64,000 nt of DNA from Pseudoxanthomonas sacheonensis (GCF_010093305.1 NZ_PDWS01000017.1:33315-97314), one strand, 5' to 3'. Shown: positions 1 through 9,179, numbered from the stretch's first letter. The notes: generated from the sequence alone by a model not told the origin. Numbers and translations: made by a program.

Positions 1-45
1 TGGCCACCGTACAAATCAAAAGCGCCCTCACCCGCCCTACGGGCA

Positions 46-69
46 CCCTCTCCCGTAAACGGGAGAGGG
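46..69. terminator. Hairpin downstream of rlmKL
   Basis: An 11-bp perfect inverted repeat (CCCTCTCCCGT / ACGGGAGAGGG, 2-nt loop) lies just past the stop codon of the minus-strand rlmKL gene. There is no clear T-run, so termination is an inference. It belongs to the dispersed 'cctcaccc...ctctcccg' repeat type also found near 44.4, 53.2, 54.5 and 62.5 kb. Confidence 0.5.
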
Positions 70-71
70 GA

Positions 72-2228
72 TCAAAGGCGCATCAGGCGCCAGCAGCGAT
101 GGATGCGTGGATTGCGCTCGAAATCCGGCGGGATCGTTTGCGCGGTGATGTCCTCGCATTGCGCGAACTCCGCCACCGCTTCGGCATCCAGCTTGAAACG
201 CCGGAAGTTGTTGGAAAAGTACAGCACGCCTTCGGTCGTCAGGCGATCCACGCAGGCGCGCAGCAAACGCACGTGTTCGCGCTGGATGTCGAAGTCGTCG
301 GCGCGCGCGGAGTTGGAGAAAGTCGGCGGGTCGCAGAAGATCACGTCGTAGCGGTTCTTCTCCGCCTCCAGCCAGCGCAAGGCGTCGGCCTGCACCAGAC
401 GATGCTGGGCGCCGGCAAAACCGTTCAATGACAGATTGGTTGCGCACCATTCCAGATAGGTGCCGGACAGATCCACGCTGGTGGTCGAATCCGCGCCGGC
501 CACCGCCGCCTGCACCGAGGCCACGCCGGTGTAGCAGAACAGGTTGAGGAAACGCTTGCCCCGCGCTTCCATCGCCATGTGCCGGCGCAGCGGACGATGA
601 TCCAGGAACAGCCCGGTGTCCAGGTAATCGAACAGATTCACTTGCAGCAGCGCACCGCTCTCGCGCACCTGCAGCAGCTCGCCGCGTTGCTCGGATTTCC
701 CCTGCCTCACATCAGCATACTTGCTGCCGCCCTTGCCGCGCTCGCGGGATTTCATCGCCACCTGTTCGGCAGGCACCGCGAACACCTCGCGTGCCGCAGC
801 CAGCAGCTCGTTGCGGCGGCGGCGCACGTCGGCCTCGGGAATTTCTTCCGGCGCGGCGTATTCCTGCACGTGCAGGAACGTGCGCAGGCCGCCCTGCGCT
901 TCCCGGTACACATCGATGGCCGCCGCGTATTCCGGCAGATCCGCATCGTAGACGCGGAAACAGCTCACTTCTTCGCGCGAGGTCCAGGATTTCAGCTTGC
1001 GCAGATTCTTGCGCAGGCGATTGGCGACCATCAACGCACCTTCGGAAAGCTCGCGTGGCGTACTGCTTTCCTGCTTGGGTGGGCCGACCGGATCGCAGAC
1101 GATCAATGCGCATTCGATGGCGCCGTTGAAGATCTGGTATTTCTTGCTGGCGCGCAGGCCGGTTGCGTACGCCAATTCGGCATTTCCGCACAGCAGGCTG
1201 GCGCGCCATTGCGGCACGGTGCGCCTGAGCGCATCGCCTAGCTTGCGATAGAGCGCGTTGTCGGCCGCCAGCCGCTCGTCGTACGGCGGATTGCAGACCA
1301 CGGTGCCGCGTTCGAACGGCGGCGCCTGCAGATCGCCCACCTCGCGCGTGCCGAACCAGATGTCGTCGGCCACTCCCGCCACTTCGGCGTTCTCGCGCGC
1401 GGCCCTTATCGCATGAGGATCCATGTCGCTGCCGAACATCGCCTGCTTCAGCGACGATCTGCCCTTCTCTTCGCGTTGCTTAGCTTCTTCGACCAGCCGC
1501 TGCCAGCCCTCGGCATCAAATCCGAGCCAGCGGCTCGGCAGGTTGCGTCCGTGCCGCTGCAATCCGGGGGCGACATCGGCCGCCATCAGTGCGCCTTCGA
1601 TCAGCAGGGTGCCGCTTCCGCACATCGGATCGAGCAAGGCCCCGCCTTCGTGGTAGATCTTCGGCCAGCCGCCGCGCATCAGCACGGCGGCGGCCAGGTT
1701 CTCCTTCAAGGGAGCATCGTTCTGCACATTGCGCCAACCGCGACGATGCAGCGGCCCGCCGCCCAGGTCGATGGAGATCGTGGCCCGCCCCTTGCGCAGC
1801 GACAGGTTGATGCGCACGTCGGGGTGATCCACATCCACCGAAGGACGCTCCTGCCCCTGCGCACGCAGCGTATCGACCACCGCGTCCTTGACCCGCTGCG
1901 CGGCATAGCGCGCATGGGTGATGGCGTCGCCGGACACGTGCGCGTCCACCGACAGCGTGTGATCGGAGCGCAGGTGCTCCTGCCAGGGAATGGCCGCAAC
2001 GCCGTCGTACAGCGCCAGCTCGTCCAAGCATTCGAATTCGGCGATCGGCCACAGCACGCGGCTGGCCAACCGCGACCACAGCATCGCGCGCTGGGCGTCC
2101 ATCAACTCGCCTTCGGTATTGGCGCCGGAGACGGTGGCGGTGGCCTTTTCCACACCCAGCGACAACAGCTCGTCGACGAGCAGGTATTCCAAGCCTTTGC
2201 CGCAGGAAACGAAGAATTTCAAAGTCAT
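72..2228 (-). CDS. rlmL: Bifunctional 23S rRNA methyltransferase RlmKL
   Basis: This 718-residue protein should methylate G2445 (N2, RlmL half) and G2069 (N7, RlmK half) of 23S rRNA, using S-adenosylmethionine. The start [20 protein letters not shown] is typical of the N-terminal THUMP region. The first methyltransferase domain shows the SAM motif DPMCGSGT and the catalytic NPPYDERL. The C-terminal domain shows [20 protein letters not shown] and the [10 protein letters not shown] motif of the RlmK/RlmI type. Length matches the fused gammaproteobacterial enzyme. It is a housekeeping gene transcribed alone; a 28-bp-arm inverted repeat lies upstream of its start. Confidence 0.95.
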   Translation of the reverse strand: MTLKFFVSCGKGLEYLLVDELLSLGVEKATATVSGANTEGELMDAQRAMLWSRLASRVLWPIAEFECLDELALYDGVAAIPWQEHLRSDHTLSVDAHVSGDAITHARYAAQRVKDAVVDTLRAQGQERPSVDVDHPDVRINLSLRKGRATISIDLGGGPLHRRGWRNVQNDAPLKENLAAAVLMRGGWPKIYHEGGALLDPMCGSGTLLIEGALMAADVAPGLQRHGRNLPSRWLGFDAEGWQRLVEEAKQREEKGRSSLKQAMFGSDMDPHAIRAARENAEVAGVADDIWFGTREVGDLQAPPFERGTVVCNPPYDERLAADNALYRKLGDALRRTVPQWRASLLCGNAELAYATGLRASKKYQIFNGAIECALIVCDPVGPPKQESSTPRELSEGALMVANRLRKNLRKLKSWTSREEVSCFRVYDADLPEYAAAIDVYREAQGGLRTFLHVQEYAAPEEIPEADVRRRRNELLAAAREVFAVPAEQVAMKSRERGKGGSKYADVRQGKSEQRGELLQVRESGALLQVNLFDYLDTGLFLDHRPLRRHMAMEARGKRFLNLFCYTGVASVQAAVAGADSTTSVDLSGTYLEWCATNLSLNGFAGAQHRLVQADALRWLEAEKNRYDVIFCDPPTFSNSARADDFDIQREHVRLLRACVDRLTTEGVLYFSNNFRRFKLDAEAVAEFAQCEDITAQTIPPDFERNPRIHRCWRLMRL

Positions 2229-2245
2229 TCCTAGATTTTATGAGT

Positions 2246-2356
2246 CGTCATCCCAGCGAAAGCTGGGATCCATCTTGATTTTGATTTTGATCTAGTCCTT
2301 GCAGTCGAAGCTTTTCGCAAAGATCAAAATGGATCCCAGCTTTCGCTGGGATGACG
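2246..2356. repeat. Inverted pair of GTCATCCCAGC palindromes
   Basis: Two perfect 28-nt arms (2246-2273 and 2329-2356) are reverse complements of each other, and each is itself a small palindrome (ATCCCAGC gaaa GCTGGGAT). The spacer has TTGATT-type simple repeats. The pair sits between the 5' end of rlmKL and the 3' end of the hydrolase. A related single palindrome occurs at 11026-11051, so this is a dispersed REP-like family. Confidence 0.8.
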
Positions 2357-2360
2357 TTGT

Positions 2361-2906
2361 TTATTTGATCGATTGCAGCAGCTGCGCGAACGCTTCGGCA
2401 GAAGCTTCAACATGCTCGGACAATCGATGCGTATCGTTCACCAGCAACAAGCGCGCGCGGCGCGCATGCGCCCAGTCGGTTACTTGTTGCGCGGGAATCA
2501 GTTCATCGTCCCAGCCGTGGATGATCGAAGTCGGCACGGCGGCGGCGTCCAGGTTTTCCAGACGGCCCATCGTGGTCGGCGGCGCCATCAGGAACAGGCC
2601 CAGCACAGGAACTTCCAACGATACCCGCGCGGAGATGTAGGCGCCCAGGCTGGAACCGGCCAATACCAACGGCCCGCGCTGCGCCGCAGCGGCGGCCAAC
2701 GCGAGCAGATGCGCCTGCCGCGCTTCCACATCGCCGAGTTCGCTGAGGTCGCGCCGCGCATCGAAACCGGTGTAGTCCGGACGCTCGTGGGTCCAGCCCA
2801 GGCGTTCGGCGGCGGCGGCGAGCGCGGTGACTTTGGTGGCGTCCGGGCCGCTTTCGAAACCGTGCGAAAGAATGCAGTGGCCCGGGCCGGCGGAGGATCG
2901 GCTCAC
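2361..2906 (-). CDS. Small alpha/beta hydrolase
   Basis: The 181-residue product has the layout of a compact alpha/beta hydrolase. It has an N-terminal strand followed by LSHGFESGPD, a nucleophile elbow GSSLGAYI, a conserved acid near HGWDDELIP and a C-terminal catalytic His in NDTHRLSEH. No signal peptide is visible, so it is probably cytoplasmic. I chose a GTG start at 2906 because it gives a four-base GTGA overlap with the stop of the upstream MOSC gene, indicating translational coupling. The substrate cannot be told from the sequence. Confidence 0.8.
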   Translation of the reverse strand: MSRSSAGPGHCILSHGFESGPDATKVTALAAAAERLGWTHERPDYTGFDARRDLSELGDVEARQAHLLALAAAAAQRGPLVLAGSSLGAYISARVSLEVPVLGLFLMAPPTTMGRLENLDAAAVPTSIIHGWDDELIPAQQVTDWAHARRARLLLVNDTHRLSEHVEASAEAFAQLLQSIK

Positions 2907-3391
2907 AACGCAACCACTTCGTCGCCCACGCGGAAATTCCCGCCGGACACGATGCGCGCGCAAAGTCCGCCCATGCCGCGCATGGCGTTGTAACCGCCCG
3001 CGCCCAAGGCGGTTTCCATGCGCGAACACGGATCGCAGGACTCGGTACCTTCCAGCACCACCTCGCCGATGCGGAACCGGCGATCCTTCAACGCGATCAG
3101 CGGAATTCCGGACACCACCACGTTCCGCCGCAGCAAGGCAGGCTCGACGCCGCGCCCGGCCAGCGCCGCGATGGCCGGCAAGTGTTCGGCCTGGATCAGA
3201 GTGATCCCGCGCTTGCCGCTGCCGCCCTTGTAGCGGTCGCCGAGCAACCCGCCTTCGGCGATCGCTTCGACCGACTCGACCGCGTTCATCCACTCGTCGC
3301 GCGCCGGGCGCAGGCCTATCCATTGCACCGTGCCGACCTGCGGCAGGGTGGCCATGAGCTTGGCGAGTTCGGAATCGGGGTTGAGCGGCAT
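2903..3391 (-). CDS. MOSC domain-containing protein
   Basis: This 162-residue protein is a stand-alone MOSC domain, the sulfur-carrier fold named after the C-terminus of molybdenum cofactor sulfurase. Diagnostic stretches are GLLGDRYKGGSGKRGITLIQ, VVVSGIPLIAL and MRGMGGLCARIVSGG, where the Cys is the usual sulfur-handling residue. The ATG at 3391 gives MPLNPDSELAKLMATLP and a normal family length; the frame stays open further upstream but carries no MOSC features. It overlaps the downstream hydrolase by four bases, forming a two-gene operon. Its target metabolite is unknown. Confidence 0.85.
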   Translation of the reverse strand: MPLNPDSELAKLMATLPQVGTVQWIGLRPARDEWMNAVESVEAIAEGGLLGDRYKGGSGKRGITLIQAEHLPAIAALAGRGVEPALLRRNVVVSGIPLIALKDRRFRIGEVVLEGTESCDPCSRMETALGAGGYNAMRGMGGLCARIVSGGNFRVGDEVVAL

Positions 3392-3505
3392 CGGCGTATT
3401 CCTGCGGCGGACAGACTCCGCGCGAACCGCCAGTTTACTTGACCGCGCCTGCCCGGGCCGCGGCAGCGGATTCTGTCTCGCGGGCCGGGTGCTAGCATTC
3501 CGGGC

Positions 3506-4078
3506 ATGCCCGCCGACCCGCCACCTGTGATCCTGTCGCCCCTGCCCTACGAACCGCTGCTGGACGAACGCCCACGCAACCGGATCGACCTGGTGGTGAT
3601 CCATTGCACCGAACTGCCTGACCTGGACACCGCGCGCCGCTTCGGCGAACAGGTGCTGTACGACTCCGGCACCGGCAACAGCGGCCACTACTACATCGAC
3701 CGCGACGGCAGCGTGCACCAGTACGTGGCGCTGGACCGCGTCGCCCACCATGTGCGCGGCTACAACCCCCGCGCCATCGGCATCGAACTGGTCAACACCG
3801 GCCGTTATCCGGACTGGCTGGCGACCGGCAGCCAGTCGATGCGAGAGGCTTACACAGAGCGGCAGATTGCCGCGCTGGCGGCCCTGCTGAACTCCCTGCA
3901 GCGGGAACTGCCTTCGTTGAAGTTCATCGCCGGCCATGAGGACCTGGATCCCCCCCAGGTTCCCGCCAGCGACGACGAAAAAGTCCTGGTGCACCGGAAG
4001 CTGGATCCGGGTCCGCTGTTTCCGTGGGATCGGGTAATGAAGGAAACGAAGCTCGAGCGCCTGCGACCCGCCCTGTAG
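3506..4078 (+). CDS. AmpD-like N-acetylmuramoyl-L-alanine amidase
   Basis: A 190-residue Amidase_2 (AmpD/PGRP) family zinc enzyme expected to cleave the muramoyl-L-alanine bond in peptidoglycan or muropeptides. Visible features are the first zinc ligand in VVIHCTE (His33), GHYYIDRDGSVHQYV, the catalytic-type IGIELVN strand and the C-terminal AGHEDLDPP. No signal peptide is apparent, so a role in cytosolic muropeptide recycling is plausible, although AmpD itself is usually named only when gene context supports it. The TAG stop is provided by the GTAG of the REP-like repeat that follows directly. Confidence 0.85.
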   Translation: MPADPPPVILSPLPYEPLLDERPRNRIDLVVIHCTELPDLDTARRFGEQVLYDSGTGNSGHYYIDRDGSVHQYVALDRVAHHVRGYNPRAIGIELVNTGRYPDWLATGSQSMREAYTERQIAALAALLNSLQRELPSLKFIAGHEDLDPPQVPASDDEKVLVHRKLDPGPLFPWDRVMKETKLERLRPAL

Positions 4079-4145
4079 GAGCGGGCCCTGCCCGCGACGG
4101 GCGTTGCCGGCGGAGCCCGGTCGCGGGCAGGGCCCGCTCCTACAG
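4074..4145. repeat. GTAGGAGCGGGC-type REP palindrome
   Basis: The arms TGTAGGAGCGGGCCCTGCCC and its reverse complement flank a short loop. The left GTAG supplies the stop codon of the amidase gene. Related copies lie at 26182, 27647 and 62244. The right arm ends about 20 nt before a TATAAT box. Confidence 0.9.
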
Positions 4146-4164
4146 GGGCTTATCGCCGCCCCGG

Positions 4165-4170
4165 TATAAT
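4165..4170 (+). promoter_or_regulatory. Candidate -10 box for tesB
   Basis: A perfect TATAAT lies 30 nt before the TTG start of tesB, directly after a REP element. No good -35 is visible at the usual distance, so the promoter call is tentative. The short leader would leave little room for a Shine-Dalgarno sequence. Confidence 0.4.
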
Positions 4171-4199
4171 TTACGGAAATCGCATCCACCGGAATTCCC

Positions 4200-5117
4200 T
4201 TGTCCCCCAGCCCCGAACCCGTCGTCAGCGAACTGATCGAGCTGCTCTCGCTGGAGCGGCTGGAAGACAACCTGTTCCGCGGCCAGAGCCGCGATATCGG
4301 CACCAAGTACGTGTTCGGCGGCCAGGTGCTGGGCCAGGCGCTGTCCGCGGCGCAAGCGACAGTGGAAGACGGCGGGGGCCGCATGGCCCATTCGCTGCAT
4401 GCCTACTTCCTGCGCGCCGGCGATGTGGACCATCCCATCGTCTACGACGTGGACCGTACCCGCGACGGCGGCAGCTTTTCGGTGCGCCGGGTGACCGCGA
4501 TCCAGCACGGCAAGGTGATCTTCTTCTGCGCGGCTTCCTTCCAGGGCGAAGAGCCCGAAGCCCAGCAGCACCAGCTGTCGATGCCGGAAGTGCCACGGCC
4601 CGAAGACATCGAGCCGGCCCCGGCCGTTCCCGCCGAAGTGATGGCGACGCTGCCGCCCAAGGTGCAACGCTGGCTGTCGCGGCGCGGTCCGTTCGAGTTC
4701 CGCCACGTCTATCCGCGCGACGAACTCAACCCGCCCAAGCGGCCGCCGTTCCAGCAGGTCTGGTTCCGCCTCAGCGAACCGGTGGGCGACGCGCCGGAAC
4801 TGCATCATGCCCTGCTCGCCTACGCCTCCGATTTCCAACTGCTGGGCACGGCCAACTATCCGCACGGCATCAGCTACTACCAGCCCAACGTGCAGATGGC
4901 TTCGCTGGACCACGCCCTGTGGTTCCATCGCCCGTTCCGCGCCGACGACTGGCTGCTGTATTCCATCGACAGCCCCAGCGCGCAGAACTCGCGTGGCCTG
5001 GCGCGCGGGCAGATCTTCACCCGCGACGGCAAGCTGGTGGCCAGCACCGCGCAGGAAGGGCTGATCCGCGTGGTGCCCGACAGCGGCGCCGCGGCGCTGG
5101 TCCCGGCCAAGGAGTAG
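4200..5117 (+). CDS. tesB: Acyl-CoA thioesterase II
   Basis: The 305-residue protein matches TesB, a double-hotdog acyl-CoA thioesterase that hydrolyses medium- and long-chain acyl-CoA to free fatty acid and CoA. The N-terminus carries LERLEDNLFRGQSRD followed by VFGGQVLGQALSAA, the best conserved family segment. The second hotdog contains the SLDHALWFHRPFRADDWLLY block with the catalytic-region Asp. The start used is TTG, because no ATG or GTG gives a sensible N-terminus. The gene ends two bases before the next ORF, suggesting a small operon. Confidence 0.93.
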   Translation: MSPSPEPVVSELIELLSLERLEDNLFRGQSRDIGTKYVFGGQVLGQALSAAQATVEDGGGRMAHSLHAYFLRAGDVDHPIVYDVDRTRDGGSFSVRRVTAIQHGKVIFFCAASFQGEEPEAQQHQLSMPEVPRPEDIEPAPAVPAEVMATLPPKVQRWLSRRGPFEFRHVYPRDELNPPKRPPFQQVWFRLSEPVGDAPELHHALLAYASDFQLLGTANYPHGISYYQPNVQMASLDHALWFHRPFRADDWLLYSIDSPSAQNSRGLARGQIFTRDGKLVASTAQEGLIRVVPDSGAAALVPAKE

Positions 5118-5119
5118 CC

Positions 5120-5644
5120 ATGCGCCAGGTCTTCACCAGTCTGCGGGTCGAAACCGTCGAAGGCGTAGCCAAACTGCTGGAAGAAGCCGGCATCGAGGTC
5201 TACCTGGCCAACGGGCGTTCCTACCACAGCAAGCGCGGCGGGCAGTTCAGCTATGCCGAGCCGATGAAACTCAAGCAGCAGCCCAGCGTCTGGGTGAAAC
5301 GCGCCGAGGACCAGCCGCGTGCGCGCGAGATCCTGCGCGCAGCCGGACTGCTGGCGACTACGCGTCCGAGCCAGGGGGAACCGCTGGTTTTTGCGGGCAC
5401 CGAGGCTGGCGACGAACCGACCAAGCGTCCGCTGGCCTGGCGTATCCGCATCGCTCTACTGATAGCAGTGGCGATCGCCGTGCTGGTGACGCTCACGCGC
5501 CATCGCGGCGCACAGGAAGCGTCTCAACCTGCTGCACAAGCTCCTGCACCAGCCCAGCCTGCCGTTGAGTCCGCGCCAGCGGAGGAAGACGAAACCATAC
5601 GCGTGCAGATTCCGAATCAACCCGCCGATCCAGCCAAGAAGTAA
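5120..5644 (+). CDS. DUF2007-like membrane-anchored protein
   Basis: This 174-residue protein begins MRQVFTSLRVETVEGVAKLL, resembling the DUF2007 (putative signal-transducing) fold that follows a small regulator-like ferredoxin-type topology. A single membrane segment (about residues 110-128) separates it from a Pro/Ala-rich C-terminal tail of about 45 residues. Orthologues in Xanthomonas are often labelled pathogenicity-like, which is not a functional assignment. It follows tesB by two bases and is probably co-transcribed with it. Confidence 0.7.
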   Translation: MRQVFTSLRVETVEGVAKLLEEAGIEVYLANGRSYHSKRGGQFSYAEPMKLKQQPSVWVKRAEDQPRAREILRAAGLLATTRPSQGEPLVFAGTEAGDEPTKRPLAWRIRIALLIAVAIAVLVTLTRHRGAQEASQPAAQAPAPAQPAVESAPAEEDETIRVQIPNQPADPAKK

Positions 5645-5646
5645 CC

Positions 5647-5721
5647 TGTGGGAGCGGCGTCCCGCCGCGAGCTTTTAGTGACTGCAAAGGGCAAGAGCTC
5701 GCGGCGGGACGCCGCTCCCAC
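5647..5721. repeat. GTGGGAGCGGCGTCCCGCC-type REP palindrome
   Basis: The arms GTGGGAGCGGCGTCCCGCCG and reverse complement surround a loop of about 25 nt. Same family as 26772-26888 and 51739-51805. It lies between the DUF2007 gene and the sigma factor. Confidence 0.9.
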
Positions 5722-5796
5722 CTGGTGTCATTTCATTTGGTCACATCCGTGCTCTGGCGGCGTCGTGGTAAAGCCGATCCTATTGCGGAAACCCGT

Positions 5797-6984
5797 ATGA
5801 ACGCCGAAGCCCTCGATCTGATGCTGCAACGCGACCTGCCGGCCGCCGCGCGCGGCGACCAGACCGCCTATGGCCGCATCGTAGTGGCCTGCCAGAACAC
5901 GGTGACCGCCATCGCCCTGGCCATCACCCGCGATGTGGCCGCCAGCGAGGACATCGCCCAGGAAGCGTTTCTGAAGGCATGGCAGCAGCTGGACCGGCTC
6001 AACAACTCCGCCAGCTTTCTGCCCTGGTTGCGCCAGATCACCCGCAATCTGGCGCGCGACCATCTGCGCGCCAACCGCAACCGGCCGCTGTCGGGCGAAG
6101 GCGCGGAGATCGCGATCCAGATGGCCGCCGACCCCTCGCCCACTCCCAGCGAGCGACTGTTGCAGACCGAGCAGGAAATCGTCGCCGCCGACCTCATTTC
6201 CAGCCTGCCCGAGGAAAGCCGCGAAACCTTGCTTCTCTATTACCGCGAGGGCCAGAGTTCGCAGCAGGTCGCTTCCTTGCTCGGGCTGAGCGATGCCGCA
6301 GTCCGCAAACGCCTGTCGCGCGCCCGCGGCAACGTTCGCGAAGAGATGCTCAAGCGCTTCGGCGAGTTCGCACGCGCCACCGCGCCGAGCGCCGCATTCG
6401 CGGTGGCGGTGAGCAGCGCGCTGATGGTGGCCGCGCCTGGCGCCAGCGCCGCCGCGCTCATCGGCGCCGGTGCGGTGGGTTCGGGCGCGGGGAAACTGGG
6501 AGCGGGCGGGCTCGGCGCATCTGCCATCAACGGCGGAGTCGCGCTCGGCGCATGGGGCACGATGTTCGGTGCGCAGCTGCACATCGTTCTGGCCGCGCTG
6601 GCGGGCGGCATGCTGGGCGGCTATCTGGGCGGCCTATGTCTGTTGCGCTTCGCCGATACCAGCGACGAACGCAGGCGGATACGCGGTTTTATTTTCATGA
6701 ACACCGCGACGGCTGCGGTCTTCAGTATCGGCGTCTTGATACTGGTCGGCATCACCGACCACCGGCTGCCGATACTGATTTATGCGCTGGCCGGCATGGC
6801 GGTCATCAACTACCAGTGCCTGGTGCCGCTGCAGCGGATCATGAAGCCGCTGCTGGCGCGCGATAACGCACGGCGCGGGCGCACCGGCACCAACTGGGCC
6901 TACGAAAGCATGTATGGCCGCACCGGCGTGCTCATCGCCAACGTCTGCGTGGTCCTGGCCGTGGGCTGGGCATTGCTCAACTAA
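5797..6984 (+). CDS. Sigma-70 (ECF-type) factor fused to a membrane domain
   Basis: The first ~185 residues are an ECF-like sigma factor. Region 2 contains DVAASEDIAQEAFLKAWQQL and FLPWLRQITRNLARDHLR. Region 4 contains LPEESRETLLLYYREGQSSQ followed by the DNA-binding helix-turn-helix VASLLGLSDAAVRKRLSRAR. From about residue 195 to the end (395) the sequence is Ala/Gly-rich and hydrophobic, with four to five probable transmembrane helices. The fusion suggests a membrane-held sigma factor; no separate anti-sigma gene is next to it. I chose ATG 5797 because the sigma2 homology begins shortly after; the frame is open back to 5725. Confidence 0.8.
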   Translation: MNAEALDLMLQRDLPAAARGDQTAYGRIVVACQNTVTAIALAITRDVAASEDIAQEAFLKAWQQLDRLNNSASFLPWLRQITRNLARDHLRANRNRPLSGEGAEIAIQMAADPSPTPSERLLQTEQEIVAADLISSLPEESRETLLLYYREGQSSQQVASLLGLSDAAVRKRLSRARGNVREEMLKRFGEFARATAPSAAFAVAVSSALMVAAPGASAAALIGAGAVGSGAGKLGAGGLGASAINGGVALGAWGTMFGAQLHIVLAALAGGMLGGYLGGLCLLRFADTSDERRRIRGFIFMNTATAAVFSIGVLILVGITDHRLPILIYALAGMAVINYQCLVPLQRIMKPLLARDNARRGRTGTNWAYESMYGRTGVLIANVCVVLAVGWALLN

Positions 6985-7015
6985 GAGCCGATGGCTCGGA
7001 CGGCCTGTAACAAAC

Positions 7016-7039
7016 GTAGGTCGGGGCTACGCCCCCGAC
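7016..7039. repeat. Single GTAGGTCGGGGCTACGCCCC repeat
   Basis: One half-unit hairpin (TCGGGG ctac GCCCCGA-type) of the family present at 15526, 26812 and 40664. It lies in the convergent gap between the sigma factor and the EF-hand gene. Confidence 0.75.
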
Positions 7040-7060
7040 GAGCAGTTGCGGAGAGAGCCA

Positions 7061-7090
7061 AACCCATGCCCTCACAGGCATGGGTTTTGC
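7061..7090. terminator. Rho-independent terminator between convergent genes
   Basis: The stem AACCCATGCC / GGCATGGGTT with loop CTCACA is followed by TTTT on the plus strand. It fits termination of the sigma factor gene and may also serve the minus-strand EF-hand gene. Confidence 0.75.
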
Positions 7091-7109
7091 CACGAAGCGC
7101 AGGCCGGAA

Positions 7110-7715
7110 TCAGTCGGCCGGCTGTTCCGGCGGCATCGGCCCGCGCGGGCCGCGGTGCTCCATGCGCTTGGACTTGGCCGCATCCAGTTCGGCGCGGGTG
7201 AGCTTGCCGTCCTTGTCGGTATCGGCCTTGGCGAACCATTCGTCGCTGCGTTGCTTGGCGCGGATCTCATGGTCGGCGCGGTCGATGAAACCGTCCTTGT
7301 TGGCGTCCATCTCATCGAAACGCGAAGCCAGCTTGCCTTCGCCGCCGGCCGCCTCGGTGCGGCTGATGCGGCCGTCCTTGTCGGTATCCAGCTTGGCCAT
7401 CGCTTCGCGCCTGTCTTCGCCGCGCGGACCATGGCCGTCCCGGCCGTGTTGACGATCGCCACGGTGCGGCATTTCTTCCTTGCTCAGCTTGCCGTCCTTG
7501 TTCTTGTCCAGTTCGTCGAACTTGCCGGCCAGGCGCGGGTGCTTGGCGGCTTCAGCGCGGTCCACGCTGCCGTCGCCGTTGCTGTCGGGCTTGGCGCGGG
7601 GCGCCGTCTGCCCATCGGCCGCAGGAGCGTTGGAGGCGGGCGTGGTGGCGGCGAAAGCGGTGCCGGCCGCCAGCGCGGTCAGGACGGCGAGCGTGAGCAG
7701 AGTCTTGCGGGTCAT
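7110..7715 (-). CDS. Secreted EF-hand calcium-binding protein
   Basis: A 201-residue protein with an N-terminal signal peptide (MTRKTLLTLAVLTALAAGTA, cleavage after AFA) and five calcium-loop signatures: DSNGDGSVDRAE, DKNKDGKLSKEE, DTDKDGRISRTE, DANKDGFIDRAD and DTDKDGKLTRAE. The region between loops 2 and 3 is rich in His, Arg and Gly. A periplasmic or extracellular calcium-binding role is likely; no enzymatic domain is present. The start at 7715 is preceded by a GGAGA ribosome-binding site and gives the signal peptide directly. Confidence 0.88.
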   Translation of the reverse strand: MTRKTLLTLAVLTALAAGTAFAATTPASNAPAADGQTAPRAKPDSNGDGSVDRAEAAKHPRLAGKFDELDKNKDGKLSKEEMPHRGDRQHGRDGHGPRGEDRREAMAKLDTDKDGRISRTEAAGGEGKLASRFDEMDANKDGFIDRADHEIRAKQRSDEWFAKADTDKDGKLTRAELDAAKSKRMEHRGPRGPMPPEQPAD

Positions 7716-7859
7716 GTGAATCTCCGGGAAGGCGTGGCGCGGTTCCGCCACTGCCAGGGTTAACGCCCGGGTCCCGGGCGCGTTGACCGCATCGCCTGCC
7801 TATTCATTTTGCGGACAGTCGCAGCCCACGCGATGCGCACCCCGCAGTATCCTGCCCCC

Positions 7860-8444
7860 ATGAATCACACCCTCGCCCGCGCCGTCTCCCTCTCCGGACA
7901 CCCGATGGTGGTGCTGCCGTCGGCGGCCATGGCCTTGACCGCCGCGCGCGGGCAATACCGCATCGCGTTGTGGATGGGGCTTGGATTCACCGCCTTCGCG
8001 GCGGCGGTGATGGCTTATTCGAACTGGCAAGTGCGGCGCGGGCGCTGGTCGCATGTGGATGCCAGCGGCAAAAGCGAACGCAGGTCGTTGAACCGTTTTC
8101 TGTTTGCCGCGTTGCTGGCGGCCGCCGCATGCGCGGCCTGGTCCGGCTTTTCCGCGGAACTCACCCTGGGCCTGTGCTTGTCTGCGGCGATGGTGGCGAC
8201 CGCCATGCTGACCTCGCGCTGGTGCAAGCTCTCGCTGCACATGGCGTTCGCGGTATTCGCCGCGCTTCTGCTGATGGGCGCCTCTTTGTGGGTGGGCGTT
8301 GCCGCACTGTGCTTCGCGGGCGCGGTGGCTTGGTCGCGTCTGGTCTTGCGGCGCCACGTGCCGCGCGATCTCGTTGCCGGGACCGTCGCTGGCGCGTTCG
8401 CCGGAATCGTTTTTGCGTTGGCCGCCGTCGCCGGAGCGGGGTGA
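7860..8444 (+). CDS. PAP2-like membrane protein
   Basis: This 194-residue protein has about six hydrophobic segments and a C-terminal pattern SLHMAF followed by SRLVLRRHVPRDLVAG. This resembles motifs 2 and 3 (SGH and SRxxxxxHxxxD) of the PAP2 phosphatase family. Motif 1 (KxxxxxxRP) is not obvious and motif 2 is degenerate, so catalytic activity is uncertain. The ATG at 7860 is used; an in-frame upstream start at 7833 would add nine residues. It is followed after three bases by bpt, so the two are probably co-transcribed. Confidence 0.6.
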   Translation: MNHTLARAVSLSGHPMVVLPSAAMALTAARGQYRIALWMGLGFTAFAAAVMAYSNWQVRRGRWSHVDASGKSERRSLNRFLFAALLAAAACAAWSGFSAELTLGLCLSAAMVATAMLTSRWCKLSLHMAFAVFAALLLMGASLWVGVAALCFAGAVAWSRLVLRRHVPRDLVAGTVAGAFAGIVFALAAVAGAG

Positions 8445-8447
8445 GCG

Positions 8448-9179
8448 ATGGGCAACGATCCGCAACAACCCGCCGACGACCTGCGCCTGTTCCATACCGG
8501 CGAACACCCCTGCGGTTATTGGGAAGACCGGACCGCGCGCGATCTGGTCCTGGACCCACGCGATCCGCGTCTGGCTTCCTTCTATCCCGTTGCGCTGAGC
8601 TGGGGTTTCCGCCGCTCCGGCGATCTGGTCTACCGGCCGCATTGCGAAGGCTGTCGCGCCTGCGTAGCGGTGCGTATTCCGGTGATGGAATTCCGGCCCG
8701 ACCGCAGCCAGCGGCGATGCGCGGCGCGCAATGCGGAAGTCGAAGCTCGCATCGTGCCCGCCGAACGTACCGACGAGCACCTGGCGCTGTATCGCCGCTA
8801 CCTGGCCGCGCGCCATCGCGATGGCGGAATGGACGACCACGGCGCGGTGGAATTCGAACAATTCCTGGTGGGCAGCTGGTCGCAGGGCCGCTTCCTGGAA
8901 CTGCGCGAACACGGCAAGCTCATCGCCGTGGCCGTCACCGACATCACTCCGGAAGCTTTTTCGGCCGTCTACACCTTCTTCGACCCCAATCTGGAAAAGC
9001 GCAGTCTGGGCACCCTGGCGATCCTGCGCCAGCTGGAGTGGGCGAAGCGCGAAGCGCGCCGCCATCTGTACCTGGGCTATTGGATCCAGGGCCATAGGAA
9101 AATGGACTACAAGCGCCGCTTCCAGCCCCTGGAAGCCTTCGACGGTCGCAACTGGAACAGGGCGCAGTTAACCGATTGA
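8448..9179 (+). CDS. bpt: Aspartate/glutamate leucyltransferase (N-end rule)
   Basis: The 243-residue product matches Bpt/Ate-type aminoacyl-tRNA-protein transferases. Bacterial Bpt attaches leucine to N-terminal Asp or Glu, marking proteins for ClpS/ClpAP degradation. The N-terminal domain carries HPCGYW and the Cys cluster HCEGCRACV. The C-terminal GNAT-like domain contains [20 protein letters not shown] and [16 protein letters not shown]. The start ATG lies just after the preceding stop codon. The downstream gap has no terminator-like hairpin. Confidence 0.92.
   Translation: MGNDPQQPADDLRLFHTGEHPCGYWEDRTARDLVLDPRDPRLASFYPVALSWGFRRSGDLVYRPHCEGCRACVAVRIPVMEFRPDRSQRRCAARNAEVEARIVPAERTDEHLALYRRYLAARHRDGGMDDHGAVEFEQFLVGSWSQGRFLELREHGKLIAVAVTDITPEAFSAVYTFFDPNLEKRSLGTLAILRQLEWAKREARRHLYLGYWIQGHRKMDYKRRFQPLEAFDGRNWNRAQLTD

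Noticed and set aside
2903..4384. Extended N-terminus of the MOSC protein (493 codons)
   Set aside because: The extension is antisense to the amidase and tesB genes; the normal MOSC start is at 3391.
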